Source of the DNA: an uncultured Chloracidobacterium sp.
GTDB taxonomy: Bacteria; Acidobacteriota; Blastocatellia; Pyrinomonadales; Pyrinomonadaceae
NCBI GenBank assembly: GCA_936914845.1
Contig: CAKZGE010000008.1
Coordinates: 1-64,000, forward strand
Direction: 5' to 3'
Length of the DNA stretch: 64,000 bases
Within the stretch, counting starts at the first letter, position 1, and each line of letters begins with the position of its first letter. Shown here in pieces: positions 33,761 through 43,127 of the stretch. The translations under genes were made by a program, and so were the position numbers. The notes beneath the pieces were generated by a model. That model had not been told where the DNA came from. It searched no databases and saw nothing but the letters and a program-made list of their open reading frames with translations.

Positions 33761-34183
33761 CTATCTTGTTTCTATTTTATCTACTAGCCACCTATCGCCG
33801 ACCAATTTCATATCGGCATGTATCGTCCTTTGCTCATCACGAACGTCATCTTTCCAAAATATCAAAACCGCAAAGCGTGTCCGTTCCGGCGAAAGTTCTT
33901 CGCAAGCTCCGATCCGAAATGTTTTCGGCGTATCGCCGGTGCCCGTCGTAAATGCATCGGCATCGGCCGGCGAACCACCGAGGCTTTCGTAATATTCCGG
34001 TGTTAAAAATTTGCGTCTCTGTTCCAATTCTGCGGCTGAGAACAGCATCGCATGGCCGAAATGATACGAATAGAACTGTCGCAATTCGTTGCGCGAACCG
34101 GCACAAGTTTCTGATTCCAACATGGGCACACTGCAACCGCCAAGTATTGTAACAGCCAGAACCGTCGCCAGAAACGCCCGCAT
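33761..34183 (-). CDS. Putative lipoprotein between gatC and gatA
   Basis: This 140-residue protein begins MRAFLATVLAVTILGGCSV, a lipoprotein signal with lipobox LGGC. The mature part has a CEELSPERTRFAVLIFWKDD strand and ends WLVDKIETR, resembling NTF2-like/DUF4878-type lipoproteins, though I cannot assign it. It shares 1 nt with gatC and lies 2 nt before gatA, so it is translated within the gat operon despite being an envelope protein. Confidence 0.75.
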   Translation of the reverse strand: MRAFLATVLAVTILGGCSVPMLESETCAGSRNELRQFYSYHFGHAMLFSAAELEQRRKFLTPEYYESLGGSPADADAFTTGTGDTPKTFRIGACEELSPERTRFAVLIFWKDDVRDEQRTIHADMKLVGDRWLVDKIETR

Positions 34184-34464
34184 TACAACACCTTCGGCAC
34201 TTGAAAATGGCCGGCTTCGCCGCTCGGTGCCTGGCTGAGCGCAGCTTTTTGTCCCAGCGAAGCCACGACGACATCTTCTCGTTCGGTCTTCGTTGCCGCT
34301 CCTTCGGCGGTCAAGCCGCCAAGCATCGGTTCTACGCCATCGGTATCAAGTTCGTTCAGCTGCTCAACATATTTAACGATCTCTGCCATCTGCGGCGTGT
34401 ACAGCGCCACTTCTTCATCGGAGATCTCTAAATGTGCGAGTTTTGCGATCTGTCTTACGTCCAT
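34183..34464 (-). CDS. gatC: Asp-tRNA(Asn)/Glu-tRNA(Gln) amidotransferase subunit C
   Basis: This small 93-residue subunit stabilises GatA in the GatCAB complex. It begins MDVRQIAKLAHLEISDEE and contains YVEQLNELDTDGVEPM, both classic for GatC; the C-terminal part is SQAPSGEAGHFQVPKV. It lies 6 nt downstream of the DciA-like gene. Confidence 0.95.
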   Translation of the reverse strand: MDVRQIAKLAHLEISDEEVALYTPQMAEIVKYVEQLNELDTDGVEPMLGGLTAEGAATKTEREDVVVASLGQKAALSQAPSGEAGHFQVPKVL

Positions 34465-34470
34465 AATCTT

Positions 34471-34956
34471 CTATTTTTTAGGTCTCAAATTTCGACGGCC
34501 TAGGCTGCTTGCAGCGGCCCGTAAAAAGATTTTGCGAAGATTTTCGTCCTCGATCCCTTCGGCCGAGCTTTTCAGCGAATCCGTCATTTCATCCGCAGCG
34601 GCATTTTCGATCCGGCGTCGCCATTTCGTTCCGGCCGAGTCCTTTTTTCGGCTCGCCTTAACGGCATTCTCATCGACGATGAATTCGATATAACGCACGA
34701 CTGGCGTCCCCAACATCGAATTAAGCCGAAAGATCATCTGGGCGCTTAGATCGGCGATGTTTCGTCGCCAGGTTTCATTGGCGACCGCCACATAAAGGCG
34801 TGTTCCTTCAAAACGTAGAACGACCGTGTGTTCTGCCAACCGATCACCTGCCGCACGCTTCCAGCATGCAGCAACGACCGCCTCGCGGCCCTGATCAGCG
34901 TCGGCGAAACCATTTAACGCCGCCGGCATGGAACGAAATATACTCTGCATTGGCAT
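34471..34956 (-). CDS. DUF721/DciA-like protein
   Basis: This 161-residue protein has the DUF721 core: VVAACWKRAAGDRLAEHT, then VAVANETWRRNIADL and a strand ending VVRYIEFIVDE. Family knowledge links DciA proteins to loading of the replicative helicase DnaB in bacteria without DnaC. The C-terminal 60 residues are charged and not conserved in families I know. It is the first gene of the strand that continues with gatC-lipoprotein-gatA. Confidence 0.8.
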   Translation of the reverse strand: MPMQSIFRSMPAALNGFADADQGREAVVAACWKRAAGDRLAEHTVVLRFEGTRLYVAVANETWRRNIADLSAQMIFRLNSMLGTPVVRYIEFIVDENAVKASRKKDSAGTKWRRRIENAAADEMTDSLKSSAEGIEDENLRKIFLRAAASSLGRRNLRPKK

Positions 34957-34999
34957 TCACACCGCAACAATCTATTATCTTAAACGAGAACAAAAATAA

Positions 35000-35590
35000 A
35001 TGCTAAACAACACCGCTTTCATGACCGAGCTGCCGCCCCTGGTGCTTGCCTCCGGAAGTCCGCGCCGCTCTGAGATACTGACATCCGTCGGCTGGCCCTT
35101 TATCAAGGACGTTCCGGACGTTGACGAGACCGAATTTCACGGCGAAGATCCGGCGGCCTATGTTGAACGCCTCGCCCGCACCAAGGCGTCGGTTGTCGCG
35201 GAAAAACACCGCGGCAGTCTTGTCCTCGGGGCCGATACGACCGTCGTCATCAATGGTTCGATCATTGGCAAGCCCGCGGATCTTGATGACGCCCGGCGAA
35301 TGCTGCGGCTTTTGGCCGACAGCCGGCACGACGTGCTGACCGGCGTTGCTCTCGTTCGTGATGATACGGTCGCCTCAGCCGTCCAGCGAACCGCTGTCGA
35401 TTTCGGTCCGATCGATGATGCCGAAATAGAATTGCTCGTACAAAAAGGCGGCCCGCTCGACAAGGCCGGAGCTTACGCCGTACAGGCTCAAGCCGCTCTT
35501 TTCATCACCGGCATCCAGGGCGACTATTGGAACGTCGTCGGTCTGCCGGTCAATCTTGTCTATCGTTTGGCGGCAAAATTTCTTAGCTGA
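35000..35590 (+). CDS. maf: Maf family nucleotide pyrophosphatase
   Basis: This house-cleaning enzyme hydrolyses non-canonical nucleoside triphosphates; overproduction of homologues blocks septation. The Maf signature LASGSPRRSEIL lies near the N-terminus, followed by ADTTVVING, GKPADLDDARRML and DKAGAYAVQAQAALF. The 196 residues are normal. An internal ATG at 35021 would remove the first seven residues and is an alternative start. It is divergent from the DciA-like gene. Confidence 0.95.
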   Translation: MLNNTAFMTELPPLVLASGSPRRSEILTSVGWPFIKDVPDVDETEFHGEDPAAYVERLARTKASVVAEKHRGSLVLGADTTVVINGSIIGKPADLDDARRMLRLLADSRHDVLTGVALVRDDTVASAVQRTAVDFGPIDDAEIELLVQKGGPLDKAGAYAVQAQAALFITGIQGDYWNVVGLPVNLVYRLAAKFLS

Positions 35591-35632
35591 AAAGCGAACT
35601 TTGCGTTAAAATAGGCGTAAGGATATTTTGAG

Positions 35633-36442
35633 GTGGTGAAAAGATCTATGGGATACGCTCTGGCTGATGATGTTCGTCCGCAGGTAAAGCTTCTGATGAT
35701 CGCGACGTTGGTCAGCTTTGGGCTGTGGCTTCTTTCGATGTATCTGCCGTTCGTCGGCTGGGTCGTTTACCCGCTTCAGCTATTTGCCACCTTTGTCCAT
35801 GAAGGATCTCATGTGCTGGCGACCGTACTCACCGGCAATACCGTCCAAAGTTTAACAGTTTCGCCTGACACAAGCGGGGTTGTGTGGTCGCAAAGCTCAG
35901 GTTGGCTTTCTCAATTATTTATTTCAAGCGCCGGTTATATCGGTACGACCGTTTTCGGTGCTGCTTTGCTGGCATGGATCAGATACGATCGCTCGTCTCG
36001 CATGGCCTTGTACATTTCCTCGGGTTTCGTGGCCGTGATGACCGTTATTTTCGGCATTTTGGCTCCGATGTGGAACCTTTTGGCGAACGTCACCCTCGGC
36101 AGCATTGCCTTTACCGTCTTTGCCGGTGCTGTGCTTAGCCTCGGCCTCGCTGCGGTTGCCCGCTATGCAAGTGTGAAATGGGTCAATTTCGCGACCGCCT
36201 TTTTAGCGGTACAATGCCTGCTGAATGCGGTTTTCAGCCTTGTTGACCTCTTCTTTATCTCGACCTTGACGCCCGCCCATTCCGACGCCGTGAACATGGC
36301 AAATGCCACCGGCATTCCGGCGATCGTGTGGGTATTTCTATGGATCGGCATCTCGGCCGTCATCATCTCGCTTGGCCTTCGGATATATGCGGTCCGTGCC
36401 CAGCGCATCGCGGCCAACGATTCGGTTTTCGAAGATCAGTAG
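35633..36442 (+). CDS. M50-like membrane metallopeptidase/hypothetical membrane protein
   Basis: This 269-residue integral membrane protein has about six hydrophobic segments. The motif FVHEGSHVLATVLTGN in the second segment is an HExxH-type site resembling M50B site-2 protease-like proteins, and a later helix holds the polar pattern expected for the third ligand only weakly. I chose the GTG at 35633, with AAGGA 9 nt upstream; a GTG at 35636 or ATG at 35648 is possible. Substrate unknown. It precedes the L,D-transpeptidase gene by 16 nt. Confidence 0.75.
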   Translation: MVKRSMGYALADDVRPQVKLLMIATLVSFGLWLLSMYLPFVGWVVYPLQLFATFVHEGSHVLATVLTGNTVQSLTVSPDTSGVVWSQSSGWLSQLFISSAGYIGTTVFGAALLAWIRYDRSSRMALYISSGFVAVMTVIFGILAPMWNLLANVTLGSIAFTVFAGAVLSLGLAAVARYASVKWVNFATAFLAVQCLLNAVFSLVDLFFISTLTPAHSDAVNMANATGIPAIVWVFLWIGISAVIISLGLRIYAVRAQRIAANDSVFEDQ

Positions 36443-36458
36443 GTCTTTGCTTCTAAAT

Positions 36459-37220
36459 ATGCGGATAGTATTTCTTTTGGCAGCCATTGCTGTCGCTTCT
36501 GCGATCGCGGCCGGTCAAAACAAAACGGCTGAACCGACCGCCGAAAAAAGGCCTTTTGCAAATTCGCTGCAGGCTTTTGTTGTTGTGACGGAAAATGAAT
36601 CCGCATTTCAGGGCCGCGGGCGGCTTTTTGATCGCAAGGGCCCGCGCAGCAAATGGAGGTCTGTTGGCGACGATTTTCCCGTCGTCATCGGCCGCAATGG
36701 CCTTGCATGGGCAGCCGATTCGGCCCCGGAGGCTGTCTCTATTTTCAAGGTGGAAGGCGATGGCCGTTCGCCGGCCGGCATGTTTCCGCTGACAGCATCT
36801 TTCGGCCGAGCTGAACGCGAAAGCTTCAATTCCTTGCCCTACACAAAATTGGGCGATTTTACCGAATGTGTAGATGACCCCGCTTCGTCGCATTACAACC
36901 GGATCGTGGATAGAATGCAGGTCGGCAATTTCGATTGGAAAAGCTCCGAAAAAATGCTTGAAATGGGCATGGTCTATGACCTCGGCATCAATGTCGGGTA
37001 CAATTCATATCCTGTGATAAAAGGCGGCGGATCTTGCATCTTTCTGCACATTTGGGCCGATTCGGCGACCGGCACGGCGGGATGTACGGCCATGAAGCGG
37101 GAAGATCTACAGCGTGTGCTTGCTTGGGCCGATCCTGAAAGATCGCCCTATCTGGTGCAAATGACAGCGACCGACCTCAAAGAATTTAGAAAAGCATGGG
37201 ATCTGCCGAAAATGAAATAA
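36459..37220 (+). CDS. Exported L,D-transpeptidase (YkuD-type) catalytic domain protein
   Basis: This 253-residue protein has a signal peptide (MRIVFLLAAIAVASAIAAGQ) and a C-terminal catalytic core with HIWADSATGTAGCTAM, matching the His...S/T-x-G-C-x-R/A signature of YkuD enzymes that cross-link peptidoglycan. The segment SPAGMFPL is also typical. The usual final arginine is replaced (CTAM), a pattern seen in the more distant members. I chose the ATG at 36459, the one in front of the signal peptide. It overlaps the next short gene by 25 nt. Confidence 0.82.
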   Translation: MRIVFLLAAIAVASAIAAGQNKTAEPTAEKRPFANSLQAFVVVTENESAFQGRGRLFDRKGPRSKWRSVGDDFPVVIGRNGLAWAADSAPEAVSIFKVEGDGRSPAGMFPLTASFGRAERESFNSLPYTKLGDFTECVDDPASSHYNRIVDRMQVGNFDWKSSEKMLEMGMVYDLGINVGYNSYPVIKGGGSCIFLHIWADSATGTAGCTAMKREDLQRVLAWADPERSPYLVQMTATDLKEFRKAWDLPKMK

Positions 37221-37471
37221 CTCTATCCGAACTGCCGCTGGGCGGGCGGCTTCTCGTTCGTTCGCGGAAAGATTGGCGCTTGGCGGTGATATCGCGCATC
37301 GCCGAAGAGCGCATAACTCTTTCCGTTGCCTCACCAACGGGCCGCAACTATTGGCTTGGCCGCCTGCCGGATGCCCGCATTGCTTTTGATGGCGGAATAC
37401 CTTTCTTGCTGCATGAAGACCAAACGGACACTTGGCGAGAGAATTTTTCGTCCTATGACCAGCGTTGGTAG
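37196..37471 (+). CDS. Short hypothetical protein
   Basis: This 91-residue acidic-to-neutral protein has no signal peptide, membrane helix or recognised domain. It contains LGGRLLVRSRKDWRLAVISR and a strand-rich centre (TLSVASPTGRNYWLGRL) suggestive of a small beta-barrel. The start overlaps the L,D-transpeptidase by 25 nt in another frame, and the stop abuts the convergent dehydrogenase. I support it as a gene because it fills the gap exactly and has normal codon use. Confidence 0.55.
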   Translation: MGSAENEITLSELPLGGRLLVRSRKDWRLAVISRIAEERITLSVASPTGRNYWLGRLPDARIAFDGGIPFLLHEDQTDTWRENFSSYDQRW

Positions 37472-37472
37472 A

Positions 37473-38447
37473 TCAGAAAATACGCCCTTCGAGATCTTCG
37501 CCGGCCTCAAATCGTTTTAAGTTGCTCAGGAACAGATCTATTTGATCGAATCGCTCATGTGCCGATCCGGACGCGATATGCGGCGTGATGTAACAATTCG
37601 GGGTTGTCCACAGCGGATCCTCCGGCGCTAGCGGCTCCGGCTCAGTCACGTCCGAAAACGCGGCAGACAGCTTTTTTGTCTGTAAGGCCGAACGAAGAGC
37701 TTTTTGATCGGTCGTGCTCCCGCGGCCGATGCTGTAATAGACCGCGCCTTCTTTTGCCCGCGCAAAACGTTCGGCGGAAAAGAACATGTGTGTCTGATCG
37801 CCGCCCGGCAACACATTGATAATATGGTCTGCGGCCGCCAATTCGGCGTCGCCTTGCTCCACCGGCACGGTCCGCACCGCCTCATTGCCTTTCGGATGCC
37901 GACGCACGCCGACCACCTGCATTTTCAAAGCGGCCAATATTTCCGCCAATCTTGCACCGATCGCACCGAAGCCGAAGATAACGACCCTCTGCCCGGCCAG
38001 TATTTGAGCCCCCGAACGAAACTCTGCCTGCCGCCATCGCCGCTTCGAATTCTGTTCGGCAAGAGCTTGAGGCAGCTGCCGAGCTACCGCAAGTATCATC
38101 GCCGCCAGATGTTCAGAACACGGCTCGTTGAAGATAGGCGAGCTATTTGCCAATACACGTCCCTTTTGAATGAAGTCGTTGCGTACTTCCGGTTCGTCAA
38201 ACGCCGCATATCCCGCACTGAAAAGCTGTACGAACCGCAGCGTTTTGCTTTCCGTCACGGCCGAAACGTCCGGCGCACCAAACGCGATGTCTGCGGCGAT
38301 CAATTTTTCGCGGGCTACGCCCTGACGGCCGCTGTCTCCATCGTCATAGAACGCCGTCTCATATTCGCTTACCGCTTGTTTCAGATAACGTTTAGCGGCA
38401 AGCTGGGTTTCGCTGAACGGCAAATTGCACCAGATCTTTGATCTCAT
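37473..38447 (-). CDS. D-2-hydroxyacid dehydrogenase
   Basis: This NAD(P)-dependent dehydrogenase of the D-isomer family has 324 residues. The Rossmann motif is VVIFGFGAIGARLAEIL. Catalytic residues appear as R in YYSIGRGSTTD, E in DVTEPEPLAPED and H in ITPHIASGS. The substrate is not predictable; GhrA/hydroxypyruvate-reductase-like enzymes share this layout. I chose the ATG at 38447; the frame extends 10 codons further without conservation. Confidence 0.87.
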   Translation of the reverse strand: MRSKIWCNLPFSETQLAAKRYLKQAVSEYETAFYDDGDSGRQGVAREKLIAADIAFGAPDVSAVTESKTLRFVQLFSAGYAAFDEPEVRNDFIQKGRVLANSSPIFNEPCSEHLAAMILAVARQLPQALAEQNSKRRWRQAEFRSGAQILAGQRVVIFGFGAIGARLAEILAALKMQVVGVRRHPKGNEAVRTVPVEQGDAELAAADHIINVLPGGDQTHMFFSAERFARAKEGAVYYSIGRGSTTDQKALRSALQTKKLSAAFSDVTEPEPLAPEDPLWTTPNCYITPHIASGSAHERFDQIDLFLSNLKRFEAGEDLEGRIF

Positions 38448-38714
38448 TTCGTTACAAAGGGCTTTTCGGAACCACACCGCCTACTGCATCTATCAGACAC
38501 CCATATTCTATAAAATATTCTATCGCAGGCGAAATCCGAGACTCCCCGGCAGGTACAGACAGATGCGGAAATTGTTCGTCTTACAGCTCACAGATGGGAT
38601 AAGAACCGCTGCTTGAAAGTGGGAATATGCCGCGTCCCTCGCCCGCCAGCCATTGGTTCCGGCTACCAAATTTGTTAAAATAATAGTTTGCCTTTAGCGC
38701 AGGATTTTTCGCTT

Positions 38715-41537
38715 ATGCAAGCTGTCAAGACCTTTCAAGACGCCGTCGTGGTGCGTGGAGCCCGCACACACAATCTGAAGAATATTTCGGTCACGCTGCC
38801 GCACAACCGATTAACGGTCATTACCGGTGTTTCCGGTTCCGGCAAATCGAGCTTGGCTTTCGATACCATCTATGCCGAGGGGCAGCGTCGCTATGTCGAA
38901 TCGCTATCGGCCTACGCCCGTCAATTTTTGGAGCGAATGGAAAAGCCGGATGTTGAAGAAATAACGGGCATCGCCCCGGCGATAGCTATCCGGCAAAAGA
39001 ATTCGACCAAAAATCCGCGTTCCACCGTCGCCACACAGACCGAGATCTATGATTATCTGCGGCTTCTTTACGCCCGGGCCGGACAGACGTTTTGCCATGT
39101 CTGCGGCCGCCAGGTAAAGAAAGATTCGCCGGATTCGGCAGCCGGCGAGATCCTGGCCGAACTTGAACCCGCCACTCGTTTTTACGTACTTTTTCCGATT
39201 GTCCACACCGAACCCGCTCCGGCGAAAAGATCTTCGCGGACAAAAAAAGCCGATGCATCTTTAAGCGTTGCCGCATTTCTAATATCTCTGCTGCAACAGG
39301 GATTTTCGCGGCTTTATCGAAACGGGCAAACGATCGACCTCCAGCGGCCCGAAGATTATCATTTTGCTGATTTTAACGACACCTATGTGATGATCGACCG
39401 TCTTGCGGCCGGCGATGATATCCGCGGCCGTTTGACCGATTCGCTCGAAACTTGCTTTCGCGAAAGCCGGAATGCGGTGATCGAGACCACGGACGGTCGC
39501 CGTCTAAAATACTCCGACGAATACATCTGCAAATATGACGGCACCGTTTATGAAGAGCCGGAACCGCATCTTTTCAGTTTCAATTCGCCATTCGGCGCTT
39601 GCCCGACCTGCCAGGGCTTTGGAAATACCATCGGTATTGATATGAATTTGGTGATGCCCGACCCTCTGCGATCGCTCAAAGAGGGTGCCATCGACCCTTT
39701 CACACGTCCGGCCCACGCTTGGGCGCAAAAAGAATTGCTGCGGTATGCTGCCGCCGCCGGTATCGACATCAACGCCCCATTTGCTGACCTGCCGGATTTT
39801 CAGCAAACGAATATTTTGACCGGCGACGAAGGTTGGCGGGGCGTCAACGGCTTTTTCGAATGGTTGGAAACGAAAAAATACAAACTTCACGTTCGTGTAT
39901 TTTTGGCTAAATATCGCGGTTATACCACTTGTCCGGATTGCGGCGGCACGCGGCTTCGCCAGGCGGCCCGCGATGTCCGCATCAACGGGCGTTCGCTGCC
40001 GGAAGTGGTTGCGATGTCCATCAGCGATGCATACCGATTTTTTGAGGATCTACAGCTGGATGCCGAACGCGAAAAGATCGCTGAAAAGCTTTTGGCGGAA
40101 ATTCGCCGGCGGCTCCATTTTTTGGTCGAGGTCGGGCTTGATTATCTAACACTCGGGCGTTTGGCCGCTACGCTTTCCGGCGGCGAGGCTCAGCGTATTC
40201 AACTGGCGACCAATCTTGGTTCGCTGCTGGTCGGCACGCTTTACGTGCTCGATGAGCCAAGCATCGGGCTGCATCCGCGCGACAATGCCCGGCTCATTAA
40301 GATCCTGCAAAACCTCCGCGATATCGGCAACACTTTGCTCGTTGTCGAACACGACGAAGAAACGATGCGAGCGGCCGACCACATTTTGGACATCGGGTTG
40401 TATGCCGGTGAACTCGGCGGCAATGTTGTCTTCGAAGGCGATTTCCCATCGCTGCTTAAAAGCGAGACCTCGCTGACGGCAAAATATCTGCGGGGCGATT
40501 CTGAAATCAAGGTTCCCGCCAAAAGACGGCCGCTGACAGCGGAAAAGATCGTCGTCGAGGGTGCCCGGGAGCACAATCTGAAAAACGTGTCGGTAGAGAT
40601 ACCGCTTGGCGTCTTGACGTGTGTCACCGGCGTTTCCGGTTCAGGAAAGTCCACCCTCGTTCACGACATCATCTACGCCGGCATCAAGAAAAAACGCGGC
40701 GATTGGACGGGCCCGGTCGGTCTATTCAAGGAAATATCCGGCGACGAGAACATTGATGATATCGTTCTTGTAGATCAATCGCCCATCGGCCGCACACCGC
40801 GTTCAAACCCGGTCACGTACATTAAAGCCTACGACGTGATCCGCGAACTTTTTGCCGGCACTGCGGCGGCCAAGGCTCGCGGGTTCAATTCGTCGCATTT
40901 TTCTTTTAATGTACCCGGCGGGCGTTGTGAGGTCTGCCAGGGCAGCGGCACCGTGACGGTCGAAATGCAATTTCTGGCGGATGTCGAGCTTACCTGCGAA
41001 GACTGCGGCGGCACGCGTTTTCGTGATGAGGTGCTCGCGATCAAATATAAAGGCAAAAATATCCATGAGGTGCTGGAAATGACCGTTCGCGAAGCTTCGC
41101 TTTTCTTTCGCGAATCTAAAAAGCTGACAACCAAGCTAAAAACGCTCGAAGATGTCGGACTCGGCTATTTGCGGCTCGGCCAGTCGGCGACCACGCTCAG
41201 CGGCGGCGAGGCACAACGCGTCAAATTGGCGGCACATTTGGCACTGAAAACAAAAAGCAAAACGCTGTTCATTTTTGACGAACCGACGACCGGCCTGCAT
41301 TTCGAAGATATCAATAAGCTGCTAACCGCATTTCGGGCACTCATCGACAGCGGGGCCAGCCTTTTGGTCATCGAACACAATCTTGATGTGATAAAAACCG
41401 CCGACCATCTAATTGATATGGGCCCGGAAGGCGGCATCGGCGGCGGCGAGGTTGTCGCCACCGGCACACCGGAGGCGGTCTCTAAGGTCAAAGGCTCGCA
41501 CACCGGACAATACCTGAAGCCGTTACTGGGAAAATGA
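38715..41537 (+). CDS. uvrA: UvrABC excinuclease subunit A
   Basis: This ATPase recognises DNA damage for nucleotide excision repair. The 940-residue product has two ABC modules: Walker A GVSGSGKSSLAF and GVSGSGKSTLVH, signature LSGGEAQRIQLATNLG and LSGGEAQRVKLAAHLA, Walker B VLDEPSIGLHPRD and IFDEPTTGLHFED. A later zinc module CEVCQGSGTV...CEDCGGTRF is intact. The first zinc module, normally CPxCG...CPTC, reads CKYDG...CPTC, so one cysteine pair is lost. The ATG at 38715 fits family N-termini; a weak start at 38688 is less likely. No LexA-like site was recognised upstream. Confidence 0.95.
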   Translation: MQAVKTFQDAVVVRGARTHNLKNISVTLPHNRLTVITGVSGSGKSSLAFDTIYAEGQRRYVESLSAYARQFLERMEKPDVEEITGIAPAIAIRQKNSTKNPRSTVATQTEIYDYLRLLYARAGQTFCHVCGRQVKKDSPDSAAGEILAELEPATRFYVLFPIVHTEPAPAKRSSRTKKADASLSVAAFLISLLQQGFSRLYRNGQTIDLQRPEDYHFADFNDTYVMIDRLAAGDDIRGRLTDSLETCFRESRNAVIETTDGRRLKYSDEYICKYDGTVYEEPEPHLFSFNSPFGACPTCQGFGNTIGIDMNLVMPDPLRSLKEGAIDPFTRPAHAWAQKELLRYAAAAGIDINAPFADLPDFQQTNILTGDEGWRGVNGFFEWLETKKYKLHVRVFLAKYRGYTTCPDCGGTRLRQAARDVRINGRSLPEVVAMSISDAYRFFEDLQLDAEREKIAEKLLAEIRRRLHFLVEVGLDYLTLGRLAATLSGGEAQRIQLATNLGSLLVGTLYVLDEPSIGLHPRDNARLIKILQNLRDIGNTLLVVEHDEETMRAADHILDIGLYAGELGGNVVFEGDFPSLLKSETSLTAKYLRGDSEIKVPAKRRPLTAEKIVVEGAREHNLKNVSVEIPLGVLTCVTGVSGSGKSTLVHDIIYAGIKKKRGDWTGPVGLFKEISGDENIDDIVLVDQSPIGRTPRSNPVTYIKAYDVIRELFAGTAAAKARGFNSSHFSFNVPGGRCEVCQGSGTVTVEMQFLADVELTCEDCGGTRFRDEVLAIKYKGKNIHEVLEMTVREASLFFRESKKLTTKLKTLEDVGLGYLRLGQSATTLSGGEAQRVKLAAHLALKTKSKTLFIFDEPTTGLHFEDINKLLTAFRALIDSGASLLVIEHNLDVIKTADHLIDMGPEGGIGGGEVVATGTPEAVSKVKGSHTGQYLKPLLGK

Positions 41538-41640
41538 CTTCTGCTGTAATAGACCGGCGAGCATCTTTGGAGTAACAGAGATGCCTCCCGTTGACGACAG
41601 ATCGTTGCTCTTTGCTTATTCGGTGCGATACGATCATTGA

Positions 41641-42081
41641 ATGGACTGGAAAAAGAACATTCTGACGACGGATGACGAGCTGCGTGAACTGCTGCAGCAA
41701 ACCCGCACCATTGCCGTGCTCGGCATCAAACCGGAAAGCCATTCCGGACAGCCGGCATTTTATGTTCCGAAATATATGCAGGACCGCGGCTACCGGATCG
41801 TCCCGGTCCCGGTTTACTATCCGGATGTGACGGAGATCATGGGCGAACCGGTCTTTCGCAGCCTGTCCGCTATTCCGGAAGACGTCGATATGGTCAATGT
41901 TTTCCGCCGCTCTCAAGACGTAGCACCACATTTGGACGACATACTTGCCAAACGGCCAAGTTCGGTTTGGCTGCAAATGGGCATTCGCGACGACGCCTTC
42001 GCCGAAACACTCGCCCGCGAAGGCATCAAGGTCGTCCAGGATATGTGTCTGATGGTGGTCGAACGTATGCTGATGCGTTAG
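41641..42081 (+). CDS. CoA-binding domain protein (YccU-like)
   Basis: This 146-residue Rossmann-fold protein has the CoA-binding-domain pattern: IAVLGIKPESHSGQPAFYVPKYMQDRGY... (shown by its key blocks IAVLGIK, YVPKYMQ), PVPVYYPDVTEI, VDMVNVFRR and MGIRDDAFAETLAREGIKVV, ending with CLMVVERMLM. Family knowledge says these single-domain proteins bind CoA in vitro but have no fixed function. It stands between uvrA and the convergent zinc-ribbon gene, whose stop it overlaps by 4 nt. Confidence 0.88.
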   Translation: MDWKKNILTTDDELRELLQQTRTIAVLGIKPESHSGQPAFYVPKYMQDRGYRIVPVPVYYPDVTEIMGEPVFRSLSAIPEDVDMVNVFRRSQDVAPHLDDILAKRPSSVWLQMGIRDDAFAETLAREGIKVVQDMCLMVVERMLMR

Positions 42082-43127
42082 CTTCTAAAAGTTCCCTTCA
42101 CCGTTTCGGATAGTCTCTTGCGGCAGATCCAAGCCGCTATTGCGGCGATCAGGCCGATAATGGTCGGTATCGGATAATATGCCACACCGGCAATTAGATA
42201 GACCACCGCCCAGACAACCATTGTTAAGATCACGGACAGACCGCCTGTGACCAAAAGCCAGCCGAGTACGAGAACTCCTGCACCGGCGACCACCAATATC
42301 GGCAAAGCGAGAAATTCCTCAACCGCTTCCTTAAAATGTTCCATTTCCGAAGAAAGCCGGTCAGATGCCCTTTCGGCCGTCTCGCCTTCAGTTCTGACGG
42401 CTGCCTGAGCCACCTTCACCCGAAAGATATCGACGCCACAATACCCGCACAGAGCCCCGAACTGGCCGGCTTGAAACCCGACAGCTCCGCCGCAATTACT
42501 GCAGGAAATAGTTTCCGCCCGTGTCGAAGCCTCGAGTCTTTCGATCTGCGGCAAACGGCGTTTGAATTTAAGCGAGATGGATATAGCAATGAACACGAGA
42601 GTACCGATCCAGAAGATCAGCGTCAGGCCGGGCACTTTATAAACCTCTAGGAATTCGTCAAACGGGGCGATCTTCGGCGTGCCGATCCAGCTGATCATCA
42701 ACACCAAGCAAACGATCAGCCAAATTGCCAAAAAGACCGCCATCCCGAGCACAACGTCCGATGTCGCGATCGACGCTGTCTTCCAATAGGTTTGTGCACG
42801 TCTTATCTTCTCGTTTGCCAATTGTCGAAGATGTCGGATCTCTTGATATTCCGGCGGGACCGGGAAAGCAGTGCGGCAGTGGGAACATTCCATGGACGCT
42901 TCATTTAACGGAACGCCCGCACCGCAGTTTGAACAATTTAAGGGTTGAAGTTCTTTATCGAGCGCCGCACGCCCGCCGCCTTTTGGCCGAGCTGCGGTTT
43001 CCGCCGGAACCGGCAGCAAGATCGTTTCTTTGATCAGAAACCAGACAGCCCCCGCAACCGGGATCGCGAACGCAAACATTTGAACGGCAAAAGTGCCGTA
43101 AACCAAATGCCAGATCAATGCTTCCAT
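42078..43127 (-). CDS. Zinc-ribbon membrane protein
   Basis: This 349-residue protein has an N-terminal membrane helix, then a zinc ribbon CSNCGAGVPLNEASMECSHC, two more helices (about 125-150 and 165-190), a second ribbon CSNCGGAVGFQAGQFGALCGYC and three to four C-terminal hydrophobic segments. The paired CxxC modules suggest metal binding in a scaffold role; the family is not recognised. It starts inside the end of rluB (13-nt overlap), so the two are coupled. Confidence 0.7.
   Translation of the reverse strand: MEALIWHLVYGTFAVQMFAFAIPVAGAVWFLIKETILLPVPAETAARPKGGGRAALDKELQPLNCSNCGAGVPLNEASMECSHCRTAFPVPPEYQEIRHLRQLANEKIRRAQTYWKTASIATSDVVLGMAVFLAIWLIVCLVLMISWIGTPKIAPFDEFLEVYKVPGLTLIFWIGTLVFIAISISLKFKRRLPQIERLEASTRAETISCSNCGGAVGFQAGQFGALCGYCGVDIFRVKVAQAAVRTEGETAERASDRLSSEMEHFKEAVEEFLALPILVVAGAGVLVLGWLLVTGGLSVILTMVVWAVVYLIAGVAYYPIPTIIGLIAAIAAWICRKRLSETVKGTFRS

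Noticed and set aside
38478..38714. LexA/SOS box upstream of uvrA
   Set aside because: Only a loose direct repeat (ATATTCTATAAAATATTCTAT region) is present; no known LexA-type palindrome was seen.
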